From Phorcus lineatus (lineage: Eukaryota > Mollusca > Gastropoda > Trochida > Trochidae), in contig OV121090.1 of assembly GCA_921293015.1 (NCBI GenBank), positions 1,984,001 through 2,048,000 on the forward strand: a stretch of 64,000 bases of DNA, given 5' to 3'. The first letter of the stretch is position 1, and each line of letters begins with the position of its first letter. The notes below the pieces were generated by a model. That model was not told where the DNA came from. It did no database searches and saw only the letters and a list, made by a program, of their open reading frames with translations. The translations under genes and the position numbers were made by a program. Shown here piece by piece: positions 36,101 to 48,100 of this stretch.

Positions 36101-39100
36101 TTTATTGAGAGCAATTGTACTGTGTTAAAGAAGTATCCTGATTTAATCAAAGCAGATGGCAAGTGAGCAGACGGTGAGATGTTGGTGTCACATGGGTCAC
36201 CTCAATGTCCACCCAGATTTGTGGTCAGTATAAAAGCGTCCAGGCGTCGTGATGGTCAACAAGTGTTCACCCAGCTTTGAGAAATATCAGTCAAACTTTG
36301 ACAGAATATCTTGCATAAAAATGAAGCGGAGTCGTAGTGATGCCTTTGGTGATGACGTCCAGCCATCTAAGCTACAACGTTTAAACAATCAGTCGTCTGT
36401 AACACAGAGCTGTATTTCACCTACCCAGAATCATGACGTTGAAAATGTTGATCTTCACCAGGTTATGGACGAGTTTATTGTTATTTACGAGGGACTAGAC
36501 ACTACCGATGACCCTCTGGTGAAGCCAAATTACTCCTACACTGAACTTGTGTATCTGGCTCTTCTCCGATCTCCAAACTTCTGTCTGCCCATCAGCGAGA
36601 TCTACAAATACATCCAGTTCAAGTTCCAGTTCTTCAAAAGAAACACCCGTGAACACTGGCGTAACGCTGTCCGCCATAGCCTTTCAAAGACCAAGTGTTT
36701 CACCAAGATCGGAGTCCGTCGCGGCCCAAACTCCTCTGGCACCTACAACCGCTCAATGTTCCTGTGGACATTCAACCCCAGCAGCATTGTCAACTTCGCC
36801 CGTGGAGACTACCGTCCTAGTGTGGACAAAGAGAGTGGTACCAACACCCTCAGATGGGGTTATTATCGAATCAACGCAGGTGCCTTCTGGGACAGGGTTT
36901 CACTTGCCATGGAGTCCAAGATGACATCTTTCAAAAATGCCCTTATCACTTCTCCTGATCAAGCCAGAATCTTTGAGCATCAGACGTGCCTTCTCCATAC
37001 CCTAGAAGACCAAACTCCCACAATAGGTTCATCAACACCAGAAATGACTCTGTCTACAGTCAGTCCAACTGGTTCTAGCTATGTCACTGTTCCTTACCCA
37101 TCAAACAGTCCAAATGCTGAAAACATCCATCCTTCTTCAAATGTTGGTTCCTGCTATCTGCCAGTCAACTATAACAGTCCTGTGAACAACTACACCATGT
37201 ATCAAACAAGCTCGCCCTGCCAGTACAACAGTCCTTGTGAACATGGCTACCGTTATGCCAGTCAAGAACAGGAGAGTCCAGTCTTGGTCCAGTCAACATC
37301 CACATCTGTCCATTCACCTACTGGCACCCCTTCACATCAGAACAAATCAGCTTGTTCACCTGTGTTCTGGGAGTCTTCTGATATCACTCGTACTAGCAGT
37401 GCTGAAAAAGTTACTTCAAGTTTAGAGTCTGTGTCTGGACAATCATGGAATTCCTTCCACGACAGCGGCTTCTACTCAGATTATGCCAGCCCGAATGACA
37501 GTTACAGCAATTACTTTATTGACGGTCGTCAGTTCCATTCTCCCCCACAGAATGTCAACATGTTTAGCCCCTCCTTCGACTTCCAAACGTGTCAATACAG
37601 AAGAAACCTCAGAATCACCTCAGATACTACAAGACATCATGAAGACAACTTCAACAACCACCATCTGTTTCCTAAACTGTCTACAGAAGGTCTCTTGGAC
37701 TCCGTGAATGACTCCAGCCTTGATTCCAGTGCGGTAATGTTCAAAGGTTCAGACAACCCTGCTGATGGTTCTAGCCGCAGTGTGTCAAACTGGATCCAGT
37801 CATCTTGTGTCTTTTCTGACTCTCAAACAACGTCTTCTTCATTAACGCATGCGCAGAATTCAACGAATCCTGATTGTCTGCTGTCGGCCGACGGACTTCA
37901 AGAGTTCATGCAAGGATTCAACCCCAACCTGTTATCCTCAATTGAGAACCTTGCCAGTTATAGTCATTGACTGGAAACCATTTTGTTCTTATTGTTATGT
38001 TTGTTAAATCTGCTTTAAAGTGCTATAAATTATGAATAAATGTTTTGAAACGATGAACGTCTAAAACCTTTTTGCTTGTTTTCAAGTGCTTATACTCAGT
38101 AGCTAACTCTGGATTTCAACGCATTAAGAACGAGAGTCATCAGTCATATCCACTTTTCCTCCATAACTCCTACCATACATCTTTGAAATAATATATGGAA
38201 ATTTTCTATCAAAACCCCTGGGCGGGCTCGCGCTGTGGTTATCGCGTGCAGCTTTGGATCAAGAGGTACGGGTGTCGAATCTTGCCAGGGGCTCGGCAAC
38301 TTTGTCTTCAGTAGAGAACATGCAGTAAGGTTTTGGGGCAATGATACACTGACTTTCAGCGCAATGCCACCAATGTTTCGATAGTGACAGCCGATGCTCG
38401 CAGGTTTCACAGCATTGCATAGCCACCATAATGTTGCGGGCTTTCTCGCAATAATACTTGCAGAAGTTTTTGAGTTTAGTGAGCTACCCGTGCTGTTCCT
38501 TTAAATAACGGCTGTCAAATTTTTAGGAGGTGTCTTAGTTTATTACTACTGACATAAGTAATTAATGTAAAACAACATCAATATAAGAAATAACATAATT
38601 TATCAAGGATTACAAAAAAGTGCTCGTCTTCAAATGGGTAGTAGCACGTTTCTAAACAAATAAAGTGATCTCACGAAAACGAAAATAAATGTTACCATTT
38701 GGAAGACAATGCCTTTTAATCAAGAGAAGCAGTCTACTATGCTCGGTTAAGCTTGCTTATTCATGTCCCTACCTTAAATGATTAAAAGTGGTTTTTGCTT
38801 GATTCCTGATAGTTTCTTCTACGACTTCGGATGGTATTGTCAAGTAAGATGTTTGACCCTCTGAAGATAACACTTTTGTTTACTTGGGCAAATTTTAAGA
38901 AATAATATTTGAAAGAAAACGTATACTTCCCCTTTAACACCTACTTTTACAAAACGTACCATCTGAAATATTTTCAGATTATATTTTCTGTGTCATTTTC
39001 TCAATTGAATTTTTTCTTATTTTTCATGTTTCATATTTTCATTCTTCCAAATCATTCAGCCTTTAACTGTTCACATATATACGTGCGTTAAAATGATTGT

Positions 39101-42100
39101 AATGCATTGAAATGCCAATAAACCTGGAATGGCATGTAAAAATATAATGTTTTACCTCTTCCATATAGGTCGCGTGTCCATGAATTATTGTAACGAACAC
39201 ACTAGAGTATTCATGAAACAACTTGTTCTCAATTTTTTTAATGGTCAAATCGGATATTTTTTCGGTGGAAATAAAAAATATTTTCAATGTGTGAAATAAT
39301 ACAATCAGTGAAATAACACGTACAATCAAATGACGTCATCGTTGGTATCATGAAACAATAGGGTGACGTCATGAGATGAACGCAATCATTGAAGTCATCT
39401 GGCTTCTGCGTTCATAAAAACGTATTTTACAACATTTTGGGAAATGTATTATATATAACATCTGATATTTCTCGTTGAATACCATATATAACTCATCTCG
39501 TGTAGTAGAAAAGTATATATTTTTACACATGACTGCGCAACTCGTGAAAAAAATATTCTCCCTCTCTCGATGTTATATACATAGTATTCAAATAACAGAA
39601 TTTTTATGTTTTTATTGAGTGTGTTTTTGTTATATGTTTATGTTTATTGAATATACACATGTGCTACCATCGCCATAATAATACTCCTTGTTTTGATACA
39701 GTCATAACGACACTCTTCTGAAATTTTATTACCCGAGGAAGTACATGTATGTCATATGACTTTAAGAAATGAAAGTGATTCTTTTATTACCCGCGCGAGA
39801 GCAAGTGTTTTCCATGAATTCGGTCGAATTTCGTAAAAGTCATATAAAATTTTAATTCCAATTCTATTTATCTAAAACGCATGGACAAGTTTATCAGTGA
39901 CTTTTGTTTTTATTAAGTGTTTGATGAGCTTCAATGTTACTTTATTGACAAAGCACTAGAAATGTTTTATGTTTTCGGGTATCCAATTTTACTGAATCGA
40001 TCTCATGACTTCTGTCATGTGTGCTGCTTTGCTAGGGCCATAATTTCACAACATTGAAAGTTGTGTGACCTTTTGAGCGTACAGAAATTTGGCTGCAAGG
40101 TTAAAAGCTGTTGTGATTATGAGCCATACATTATTTGTAACATGAAATCAGAAAAAAACCATATAATTCAAAATGTTTAAAAGAATTTGACGATGTGAAA
40201 TTCACTAACGATGAAATAATAAATCTCCTTTGTCAACCCTAACCCATCAAAATTAAAATGGCACCTGCAAAAATTAATTATCGATAATCAACTGATATCT
40301 GCTGTATATACAATGAAATTAACAACAATAATACAAATCTTGTCTCGATTAATCTTCATTAATCACTCGTAATGCGATTAATTAGATAGGGTTTTCCTCG
40401 ACACTTCTGTGTGTCTTCAATAGACCAATTAAAGAACACATGACCTATCACTGAACGAGACGATTGGTACCTTCAACAGAAGAGGAATACAAAAGCAATG
40501 TTGGGAACATTCATATTTATTTATGTTTTGTACATAAAATGATCAAAGAAGCATTACATGTGAGCAGTTAAAGGATGCAAGTTTTAGATACATTAATCTA
40601 CAGCGAAAGTAATGACACAATAATATTATGTGAAAAGCTTCATTCACAAAAATAAGTTCTTAATACTATATATAAACTTACACGAAATTGTCCCTGATGT
40701 CATTCTTAAATGGCCTAAAGTAACTCACATAGTAATTTCATTACATCGTGGGCAATGTTTCCCATTGCCATGTGACATATTAAAAATATATGGCAGATTC
40801 TATCTTCCATGACGAGAATGGTGAATTCGAAGGTTCTACAACAAAAACATGCCAAATCCTTAGGAATTCAAGAACTACCATCGCTCGTCACTTACACAAG
40901 TAAATTACTGCATTAATTAAAACACATCGTATTCATTAGTTCAAACAGCCCGGACTAATGCCAGTCAAACCTCGCCATGAGCATGTTGTTCCAGGAGCTT
41001 GACTAGGTCCCCGTTAGTGTTGTTGCAGTCCTTGCCTATGCCATTAACTTCACTGTCTCTCAAAGGTTTCAATCACTGCATTGGCTAAAAGACACCCTTT
41101 CAGTAGTTGAAACAACATTGGCCTGACTCGTTGATATTGTTGTTACAGTCCTTATACATGCCCGATTTTATTGAGAGCAATTGTACTGTGTTAAAGAAGT
41201 ATCCTGATTTAATCAAAGCAGATGGCAAGTGAGCAGACGGTGAGATGTTGGTGTCACAAGGGTCACCTCAGTGTCCACCCAGATTTGTGGTCAGTATAAA
41301 AGCGTCCAGGCGTCGTGATGGTCAACAAGTGTTCACCCAGCTTTGAGAAATATCAGTCAAACTTTGACAGAATATCTTGCATAAAAATGAAGCAGAGTCG
41401 TAGTGATGCCTTTGGTGATGACGTCCAGGCATCTAAGCTACAACGTTTAAACAATCAGTCGTCTGTAACACAGAGCTGTATTTCACCTACCCAGAATCAT
41501 GACGTTGAAGATGTTGATCTTCACCAGGTTATGGACGAGTTTATTGTTATTTACGAGGGACTAGACACTACCGATGACCCTCTGGTGAAGCCAAATTACT
41601 CCTACACGGAACTTGTGTATCTGGCTCTTCTCCGATCTCAAAACTTCTGTCTGCCCATCAGCGAGATCTACAAATACATCCAGTTCAAGTTCCAGTTCTT
41701 CAAAAGAAACACCCGTGAACACTGGCGTAACGCTGTCCGCCATAGCCTTTCAAAGACCAAGTGTTTCACCAAGATCGGAGTCCGTCGCGGCCCAAACTCC
41801 TCTGGCACCTACAACCGCTCAATGTTTCTGTGGACATTCAACCCCAGCAGCATTGTCAACTTCGCCCGTGGAGACTACCGTCCTAGTGTGGACAAAGAGA
41901 GTGGTACCAACACCCTCAGATGGGGTTATTATCGAATCAACGCAGGCGCCTTCTGGGACAGGGTCTCACTTGCCATGGAGTCCAAGATGACATCTTTCAA
42001 AAATGCCCTTATCACTTCTCCTGATCAAGCCAGAATCTTTGAGCATCAGACGTGCCTTCTCCATACCCTAGAAGACCAAACTCCCACAATAGGTTCATCA

Positions 42101-45100
42101 ACACCAGAAATGACTCTGTCTACAGTCAGTCCAACTGGTTCTAGCTATGTCACTGTTCCTTACCCATCAAACAGTCCAAATGCTGAAAACATCCATCCTT
42201 CTTCAAATGTTGGTTCCTGCTATCTGCCAGTCAACTATAACAGTCCTGTGAACAACTACACCATGTATCAAACAAGCTCGCCCTTCCAGTACAACAGTCC
42301 TTGTGAACATGGCTACCGTTATGCCAGTCAAGAACAGGAGAGTCCAGTCTTGGTCCAGTCAACATCCACATCTGTCCATTCACCTACTGGCACCCCTTCA
42401 CATCAGAACAAATCAGCTTGTTCACCTGTGTTCTGGGAGTCTTCTGATATCACTCGTACTAGCAGTGCTGAAAAAGTTACTTCAAGTTTAGAGTCTGTGT
42501 CTGGACAATCATGGAATTCCTTCCACGACAGCGGCTTCTACTCAGATTATGCCAGCCCGAATGACAGTTACAGCAATTCCTTTATTGACGGTCGTCAGTT
42601 CCATTCTCCCCCACAGAATGTCAACATGTTCAGTCCCTCCTTCGACTTCCAAACGTGTCAATACAGAAGAAACCTCAGAATCACCTCAGATACTACAAGA
42701 CATCATGAAGACAACTTCAACAACCACCATCTGTTTCCTAAACTGTCTACAGAAGGTCTCTTGGACTCCGTGAATGACTCCAGCCTTGATTCCAGTGCGG
42801 TAATGTTCAAAGGTTCAGACAACCCTGCTGATGGTTCTAGCCGCAGTGTGTCAAACTGGATCCAGTCATCTTGTGTCTTTTCTGACTCTCAAACAACGTC
42901 TTCTTCATTAACGCATGCGCAGAATTCAACGAATCCTGATTGTCTGCTGTCGGCCGACGGACTTCAAGAGTTCATGCAAGGATTCAACCCCAACCTGTTA
43001 TCCTCAATTGAGAACCTTGCCAGTTATAGTCATTGACTGGAAACCATTTTTTTCTTATTGTTATGTTTGTTAAATCTGCTTTAAAGTGCTATAAATTATG
43101 AATAAATGTTTTGAAACGATGAACGTCTAAAACCTTTTTGCTTGTTTTCAAGTGCTTATACTCAGTAGCTAACTCTGGATTTCAATGCATTAAGAACGAG
43201 AGTCATCAGTCATATCCACTTTTCCTCCATAACTCCTACCATACATCTTTGAAATAATATATGGAAATTTTCTATCAAAACCCCTGGGCGGGCTCGCTCT
43301 ATGGTTACCACGTGCGGCATCGGATCATGAGCTACGGGTTTCGAATCTCGCCAGGGGCTCGGCAACTTTGTCTTCAGTAGAGAACATGCAGTAAGGTTTT
43401 GGGGCAATGATACACTGACTTTCAGCGCAATGCCACCAATGTTTCGATAGTGACAGCCGATGCTCGCAGGTTTCACAGCATTGCATAGCCATCATAATGT
43501 TGCGGGCTTTCTCGCAATAATACTTGCAGAAGATTTTGAGTTTAGTGAGCTACCCGTGCTGTTCCTATAAATAAACGCTGTCACGACATCGTCTACAATG
43601 AAGGTCAAAATTGTTTATCTACCGAATAGGATGTGTCTTAGCTAATGACTACTGGCATAAGTAAATAATATACCAACAACATCAATAAAAGAAATAACGT
43701 TATTTATCTGGGATTACAAAAAAGTGCTTGTCTTTAAAGGGTTAGTAGCACGTTTATTAAACAAATTAATCTATCTCACGAAAACGAAAATAAATGTAAC
43801 CATTTGCAAGACAATGCCTTTTAATCAAGGGAGGCAGTCTACTATGCTTGCATATTCATTTCCCTACCTTAATTGATTAAAAGGTGTTCAAACAAAAATG
43901 GTCGTCAGTGGTTTTTGCTTGAATCCTGATACTTACTTCTACGACTTCGGATGACATTGTCAAGTAAGATGTTACACCTTGAAGATAACACTTATGTTAA
44001 TTTGGGCAAAATTGAAGAGATAATATTTGAAAATAACCCGTAATACTGCCCCTTTAACACCCACTTTTAGAAAATTTACCATCTGAAATATTTTCACATT
44101 ATATTTTCCGCGTCAGTTCCTCAAATGTATTTTTTCTTTTTTTTCATGTTTCACATTTTCATTCTTCCAAATTATTCAGCAAAGCGATCTGGCTTCTTCG
44201 TTCATAAATTGAACGTCCTTTACAACGTTTTGGGAAATGTAATATAAATAACATCTGATATTTCTCGTCATGACTGCGTAACTCGTGAAAAAAAAACTCA
44301 TCGAAAACGCATGGTAAAAAAAAAGTTTATCGGTAACTTTTGATTTTATAAAGTGTTTGATAACCATAAATGTTACTTTATTGATAAAGCACTAGAAATG
44401 TTTTATATTTGTGGGATCTGCTAAGGCCATAATTTCACAACATTAAAAGTTATGTGACCATTTGAGCGTATAGAGGTTGTTCAGATATTTGGCTACAACA
44501 TGGAAAGCAATTGTGAGTATGAACCATACTTTATTTGTCACATTAAATCAGAAAAAGACCATATAATTAAAAATGTTTAAAAGAATTTTGACGATGTCAA
44601 AATCATTAAAGATGAAATAATAAATCTCCTTTGTCACCATCTAACCATCAAAGTTAAAATGACACCTGAAAAAATTAATTATCGATAATCAACTGTATAA
44701 ACAATGACATTAACAACATTAATACAAATCTCGTCTCGATTAATCCTCATTAATCACCCGTAATGCGATTAATTAGATAGGGGTTTTCCAGGATACTTTG
44801 GTGTGTCTTCATTACACCAGTTAAAGAACCATGGTACCATGAACGGAAGAGGAATACATAAGCAATGTGTTAGATGGGGTATTCCTATTTATTAACGTTT
44901 TGTAAATAAAATGATCAAACAAAAATTACATATGAGCATTTATGGATGCAAGTTTTAGAAATACATTTAATGAAGTACATTGATCTACGGCGAAAGAAAT
45001 GACACTACAGTATTATGTGAAAAGCTTAATTCACAAAAATAAGTTCTCATTTGTATATATATTGTCTATACAAAATTACACAAAATCTTTTTGAAGCCAT

Positions 45101-48100
45101 TCTTAAATTGTCTAAAGTAACACGGCTCGCATAGTAATTTCATTACATCGTGGGCAATGTTTCCCATTGCCATGTGGCATGTTAAAAACATATGGCAGAT
45201 TCTATCTTCCATGACGAGAATTGTGTATTCGAAGGTTCTACAACAAAAACATGCCAAATCCTTAGGAATTCAAGAACTACCATCGCTCGTCACTTACACT
45301 AGTAAATTACTGCATTAATTAAAACACACCGCATTCATTAGTTCAAACAACCCGGACTAATGCCAGTAAAAACTCATCGTGAAGATGTTGTTTCAGGAGC
45401 TTGACTCCGAGGGCCCCGAAGTCCCGAAATGTTGTTTCCATCCTTGCAATACTGCAGTGCTGCAGTAGCTAGTACAGTATATTCATCAGTTAAAACAACA
45501 TGAACTTGCGTCAGTGAACCACGGCGTGATGATGTTGTTACAGTAGCTTGATTCGCTTCACTTCGTCCGACATATTCGTCCCTGGAAGTGTTGTTACAGT
45601 CCTCATTTATGTCACATCTTTGTTGATATCAATTTAACTGTTTTTCTGAAGTACCAAACAATGTATTAACTAAAACAACCGACACGGTAGGCGAAACTAC
45701 ATGAACGTGTATCGTAGAAACCCGCCGTGATGATGTTGTTACAATCCTTGGTTATGTCAGATCTTTCTTTCAAGTAATTGCAGAATTATCCTGATTTAAT
45801 TAAAGCAGATGGCAAGTGAGCAGACGGTGAGATATTGGTGTCACAAGGGTCACCTCAGTGTCCACCCAGATTTGTGGTCAGTATAAAAGCGTCCAGGCGT
45901 CTTGATGGTCAACAAGTGTTCACCCAATTTTGAGAAATATCAGTCACACTTTGACAGAATATCTTGGATAAAAATGAAGCGGAGTCGTAGTGATGCCTTT
46001 GGTGATGACGTCCAGCCATCTAAGCTACAACGTTTAAACAATCAGTCGTCTGTAACACAGAGCTGTATTTCAACTACCCAGAATCATGACGTTGAAGATG
46101 TTGATCTTCACCAGGTTATGTACGAGTTTATTGTTATTTACGAGGGCCTAGACACTACCGATGACCCTCTGGTGAAGCCAAATTACTCCTACACGGAACT
46201 TGTGTATCTGGCTCTTCTCCGATCTCCAAACTTCTGTCTGCCAATCAACGAGATCTACAAATACATCCAGTTCAAGTTCAAGTTCTTCAAGAGAAACACA
46301 CGTGAACACTGGCGTAACGCTGTCCGCCATAGCCTTTCAAAGACCAAGTGTTTCACCAAGATCGGAGTCCGTCGCGGCCCAAACTCCTCTGGCACCTACA
46401 ACCGCTCAATGTTCCTGTGGACATTCAACCCAAGCAGCATCGTCAACTTCGCCCGTGGAGACTACCGTCCTAGTGTGGACAAAGAGAGTGGTACCAACAC
46501 CCTCAGATGGGGTTATTATCGAATCAACGCAGGTGCCTTCTGGGACAGGGTCTCACTTGCCATGGAGTCCAAGATGACATCTTTCAAAAATGGCCTTATC
46601 GCCTCTCCTGATCAAGCCAAAATCTTTGAGCATCAGACGTTCCTTCTCCATACCCTAGAAGACCAAACTCCGACAAGCATTTCATCAGCACCTGATATGA
46701 CTCTGCCTTCAGTCAGTCCAACTGGCCCCAGCTATGTCACAGTTCCCTACCCATCAAACAATCCAAATGTTGAATACACACAACCTGCTTCAAATGTTGG
46801 TTCTTGTCATCTGCCAGTCAACTACCACAGTCCTGTGAACAACTACACCATGTATCAAACAAGCTCACCCTGCAAGTACAAAAGTCTTATGAAACATGGA
46901 TACCGTTTTGCCAGTCAAGGGCAGGAGAGTCCACTCTTTGTCCAGTCAACGTCCACACCTGTCCAGTCACCTTCTGACATCCCCGCTCGTCACAACACAT
47001 CAGGCAGCTTACCTTTGTCCTGGATATCTTCTTACAAAGCTCATACTTGCAGAGCTGAAATACATACTTCAAGTTTGGAGTCTGTGTCTGGACAATCCTG
47101 TAGTTACTTCCACGACAGCGGCTTCTATTCAGATTATGCTAGCCCGAATACCAGTTATAACAAGTCCTTTTTTGACGGTCGTCAGTTCCATTCTCCTGCA
47201 CAGAATGCCAACATGTTCAGCCCTCATTCCGACTCCGGAACTTGTCAATACAGAAGAAACGTCAAGATCACCTCAAATACGTTAGGATATCATGAAGACA
47301 TCTTCAACAACCACCAGCTGTTTCCTAAACTGTCTACAGAAGTTCTTTTGGACTCAATGAATGACTCCAGCCTTGATTCTGGTGTGGTAATGTCCAAAGG
47401 TTCAGACAACCCTGTTGATGGTTCTAGCCGCAGTGTGTCAAACAGGATCCAGTCATCTTGTGTCTTTTCTGACTCTCAAACAACTTCTTCTGCATTCACG
47501 CATCCGCAGAATTCTACAAATCCTGACTGTCTGCTGTCGGCCGACGAACTTCAAGAGTTCATGCAAGGATTCAACCCCAACCTGTTATCCTCAATTGAGA
47601 ACCTTGCCAGTTACAGTCATTGACTGGTAACCATTTTGTTGTTATTGTTATGTTTGTTAGAGTTGCTTAAAAGTGCTGTGAATGATGAATAAATGATTTA
47701 AAATGATGAACGTAATTTTGGTTTGTTATCATCCTTGTTACATTCAGTACAGATGGATTTGTACACCCTTGTTACATTCAGTACAGATGTATTTGTACAC
47801 CCTTGTTACATTCAGTACAGAAGGATTTGTACACCCTTGTTACATTCAGTACAGATGGATTTGTAAATGCGCATTGATAACAAGAGTGATCAGAACATGA
47901 CATATTCTATCAGTCCGCGATATCTCGTAACATGCATCTTTGTAATCATAAAATAAGATCTTCTATTCAAAAACAACGATTATAGTTTCAGAAAGAAATG
48001 GTGAAGTATTTGAGTTATGGAAGCTATCCCTATTCCGAATGTTGTTAATATCGAAAAGGCACTAGTTCAGTAGGTGGGTAAAATATATATAAAATTTCAG

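Larger units (their letters stand above)
38050..40924. repeat. Spacer of tandem unit 2
   Basis: Collinear and nearly identical with the unit 1 spacer, with a few single-base changes and short indels. Contains the tRNA-like module (38215-38291) and the CRE pair (39331-39371). No gene seen. Confidence 0.85.
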
